From: Rhodoferax sp.
GTDB taxonomy: Bacteria > Pseudomonadota > Gammaproteobacteria > Burkholderiales > Burkholderiaceae_C
Assembly: GCA_029865675.1 (NCBI GenBank)
Contig: JARXAU010000079.1
Span: 1-32,765, forward strand
DNA length: 32,765 nt
Direction: 5' to 3'
The translations under genes and the position numbers were made by a program. This document shows, piece after piece, positions 31,727 to 32,765 of the stretch. How positions within the stretch are numbered: position 1 is the first letter of the stretch; each line of letters starts with the position of its first letter. The notes under the pieces are model-generated. The model did no database searches. It was given only the letters and a program-made list of their open reading frames with translations, and was not told the origin of the DNA.

Positions 31727-32316
31727 GGGGATGTATTTTCCATCAGGCGTTGAAGGGCGGCCGCATCACCCCGGGGACTGCGGCCCCGGGAATCCGGGTG
31801 CAGGGCACCGCGGATATCGTCCAGGTCATAAACCATCAAGTGCACGCCCATGTTTTGTCCTAGCGTCTCGCTGCGGACATGCACGCTGAGTGCGTCCACC
31901 AGCGTGCCCTGAAAGCCCGGCACCGAGCGTGCTTCAAAGCGCACGCCCATATCTATCAGTGCGATTTCTGCCGCTTTCGAGTCTTCGCAAAACAGCTGCA
32001 GGTAGATGTCAGAGTTCCGGGTGGCGGTGCCGCGCCAGACCGCGCCGCCCAAATAGGGCTGGAAGCGCGCCAGTCTCTGCATCCACTCCAAGGCCAGTTC
32101 GCGCAGCGCGCGCAACTCTTGCGGCTGGGTGTCTGCACAGAACAGTGCGATGTATTCCTCGACCGCCGCTTCCACTTGGTCGTTGTCGGGCAAGCCGCCG
32201 CGCCCGCCCGCGCCGAGCTGTTTGGCGGCGCGGCGCTTGGCGGCGCCGTAGTCCAGACCCTCCTCCACAATCATCCGGGCTGCGGCTGCCGCGATCTCAG
32301 CTTGGTAACTTTCCAT
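31723..32316 (-). CDS. conserved hypothetical protein next to mpl
   Basis: 197 residues, no signal peptide. The N-terminal helix (MESYQAEIAAAAARMIVEEG) is followed by AAKRRAAKQLG, then a region with GGAVWRGTATRNSDIYLQLFCEDSKAAEIALID, where GTATRNSD and the following LQLF recall a nucleotidyltransferase-like fold, but I cannot confirm this. The function is unknown. ATG 32316 is chosen as start; the frame continues upstream across mpl without similarity. Divergent from mpl with 60 bases between starts and overlapping the tlpA-like start. Confidence 0.85.
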   Translation of the reverse strand: MESYQAEIAAAAARMIVEEGLDYGAAKRRAAKQLGAGGRGGLPDNDQVEAAVEEYIALFCADTQPQELRALRELALEWMQRLARFQPYLGGAVWRGTATRNSDIYLQLFCEDSKAAEIALIDMGVRFEARSVPGFQGTLVDALSVHVRSETLGQNMGVHLMVYDLDDIRGALHPDSRGRSPRGDAAALQRLMENTSP

Positions 32317-32376
32317 GCGCGCATTGTGCCCGCCCGTGCCGGCAGGTGCCCCGGGGTGGGTGGCTAAACTCGCGCG

Positions 32377-32765
32377 ATGCATATTCATATATTGGGCATT
32401 TGCGGCACTTTCATGGGCGGTTTGGCGGCGCTGGCGCGTGAAGCGGGCCACCGGGTGACCGGTTGCGACGCCGGGGTCTACCCGCCCATGAGTGACCAGT
32501 TGCGTGCGTTGGGAATTGATCTGATTGAGGGTTTTGGCGCCGACCAGCTGGCGATCAAGCCCGATATGTTTGTGATTGGCAACACTGTGAGCCGCAGCCG
32601 CACAGAGGCCGGCGCGGCTAAGTTCCCGCTGATTGAAGCTATTTTGGACGCCGGTGCGCCCTACACCAGCGGCCCGCAGTGGCTCGCTGAACACGTCTTG
32701 CAGGGCCGCCACGTGCTGGCCGTGGCCGGTACCCATGGCAAAACCACCACCACCGCCATGCTGAC
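32377..32765 (+). CDS. mpl: UDP-N-acetylmuramate:L-alanyl-gamma-D-glutamyl-meso-diaminopimelate ligase Mpl (5' part)
   Basis: First 129 residues; the gene runs off the right edge. It begins MHIHILGICGTFMGGLAAL, with the Mur-ligase N-terminal Rossmann pattern, then DQLRALGIDLIEGF, VIGNTVSRSR and the ATP-binding P-loop AGTHGKTTTTAML at the very end. Mpl joins recycled tripeptide to UDP-MurNAc, the same peptidoglycan recycling route as AmpD. The G-T-F-M-G motif near the N-terminus distinguishes Mpl from MurC, which usually has GIGG. Confidence 0.93.
   Translation, partial: MHIHILGICGTFMGGLAALAREAGHRVTGCDAGVYPPMSDQLRALGIDLIEGFGADQLAIKPDMFVIGNTVSRSRTEAGAAKFPLIEAILDAGAPYTSGPQWLAEHVLQGRHVLAVAGTHGKTTTTAML

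Overview
This 32.8 kb window looks like chromosomal DNA from a betaproteobacterium of the order Burkholderiales, probably Comamonadaceae (Rhodoferax/Polaromonas/Acidovorax-like). That placement is inferred from the high GC of the core genes (38 of 60 bases in a sampled miaB line), the tightly overlapping ATGA/TGATG gene junctions, a NrdA with two ATP-cone-like regions, a lysine/alanine-rich H1-like protein after nrdB, and the gene set as a whole. No species can be named from the sequence alone. Most of the window is ordinary core genome. There are no CRISPR arrays, rRNAs, prophages or intact insertion sequences.

Layout: (1) 1-2212: a short-chain dehydrogenase and a DUF2147 protein, divergent from a TetR regulator, then a small exported protein. 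(2) 2278-6045: a UbiH-type monooxygenase, a DsbC-type disulfide isomerase and an M61 peptidase. (3) 6046-9700: an AT-rich islet with a ParD/RelE-type toxin-antitoxin pair, a 412-residue probable Tat substrate and a 231-residue membrane-anchored protein, neither of which I recognise. (4) 9701-11363: two divergent crotonases. (5) 11405-11552: a tRNA-Met with promoter and terminator. (6) 11622-16257: an operon of three photolyase/cryptochrome-family proteins with a DUF2256 zinc protein. (7) 16361-19021: a small exported protein, miaB, a lipocalin and a DUF3297 protein. (8) 19042-22142: ffh, divergent from a YpjD/CcsA-type membrane protein, a PP0621-like small protein and ampD. (9) 22284-27434: the class Ia ribonucleotide reductase region nrdA-nrdB with tandem NrdR boxes, then an H1-like protein. 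(10) 27468-32316, all on the minus strand: a zinc-ribbon/DUF3426 protein, prmA, accC, accB, a TlpA-like protein and an unknown protein. (11) 32377-end: the 5' part of mpl, divergent.

The most notable observations are these. An in-frame TAG codon interrupts an otherwise well-conserved nrdA upstream of its radical-transfer tyrosines. The light-dependent DNA repair operon contains a normal-looking iron-sulfur photolyase, a photolyase with a QADLF clamp-binding-like tail, and a third member whose domain order appears swapped (FAD domain first, alpha/beta domain last). The AT-rich islet carries two unrecognised, probably membrane-associated proteins. The nrdA promoter has two NrdR boxes 32 bp apart that bracket the -35/-10 elements.
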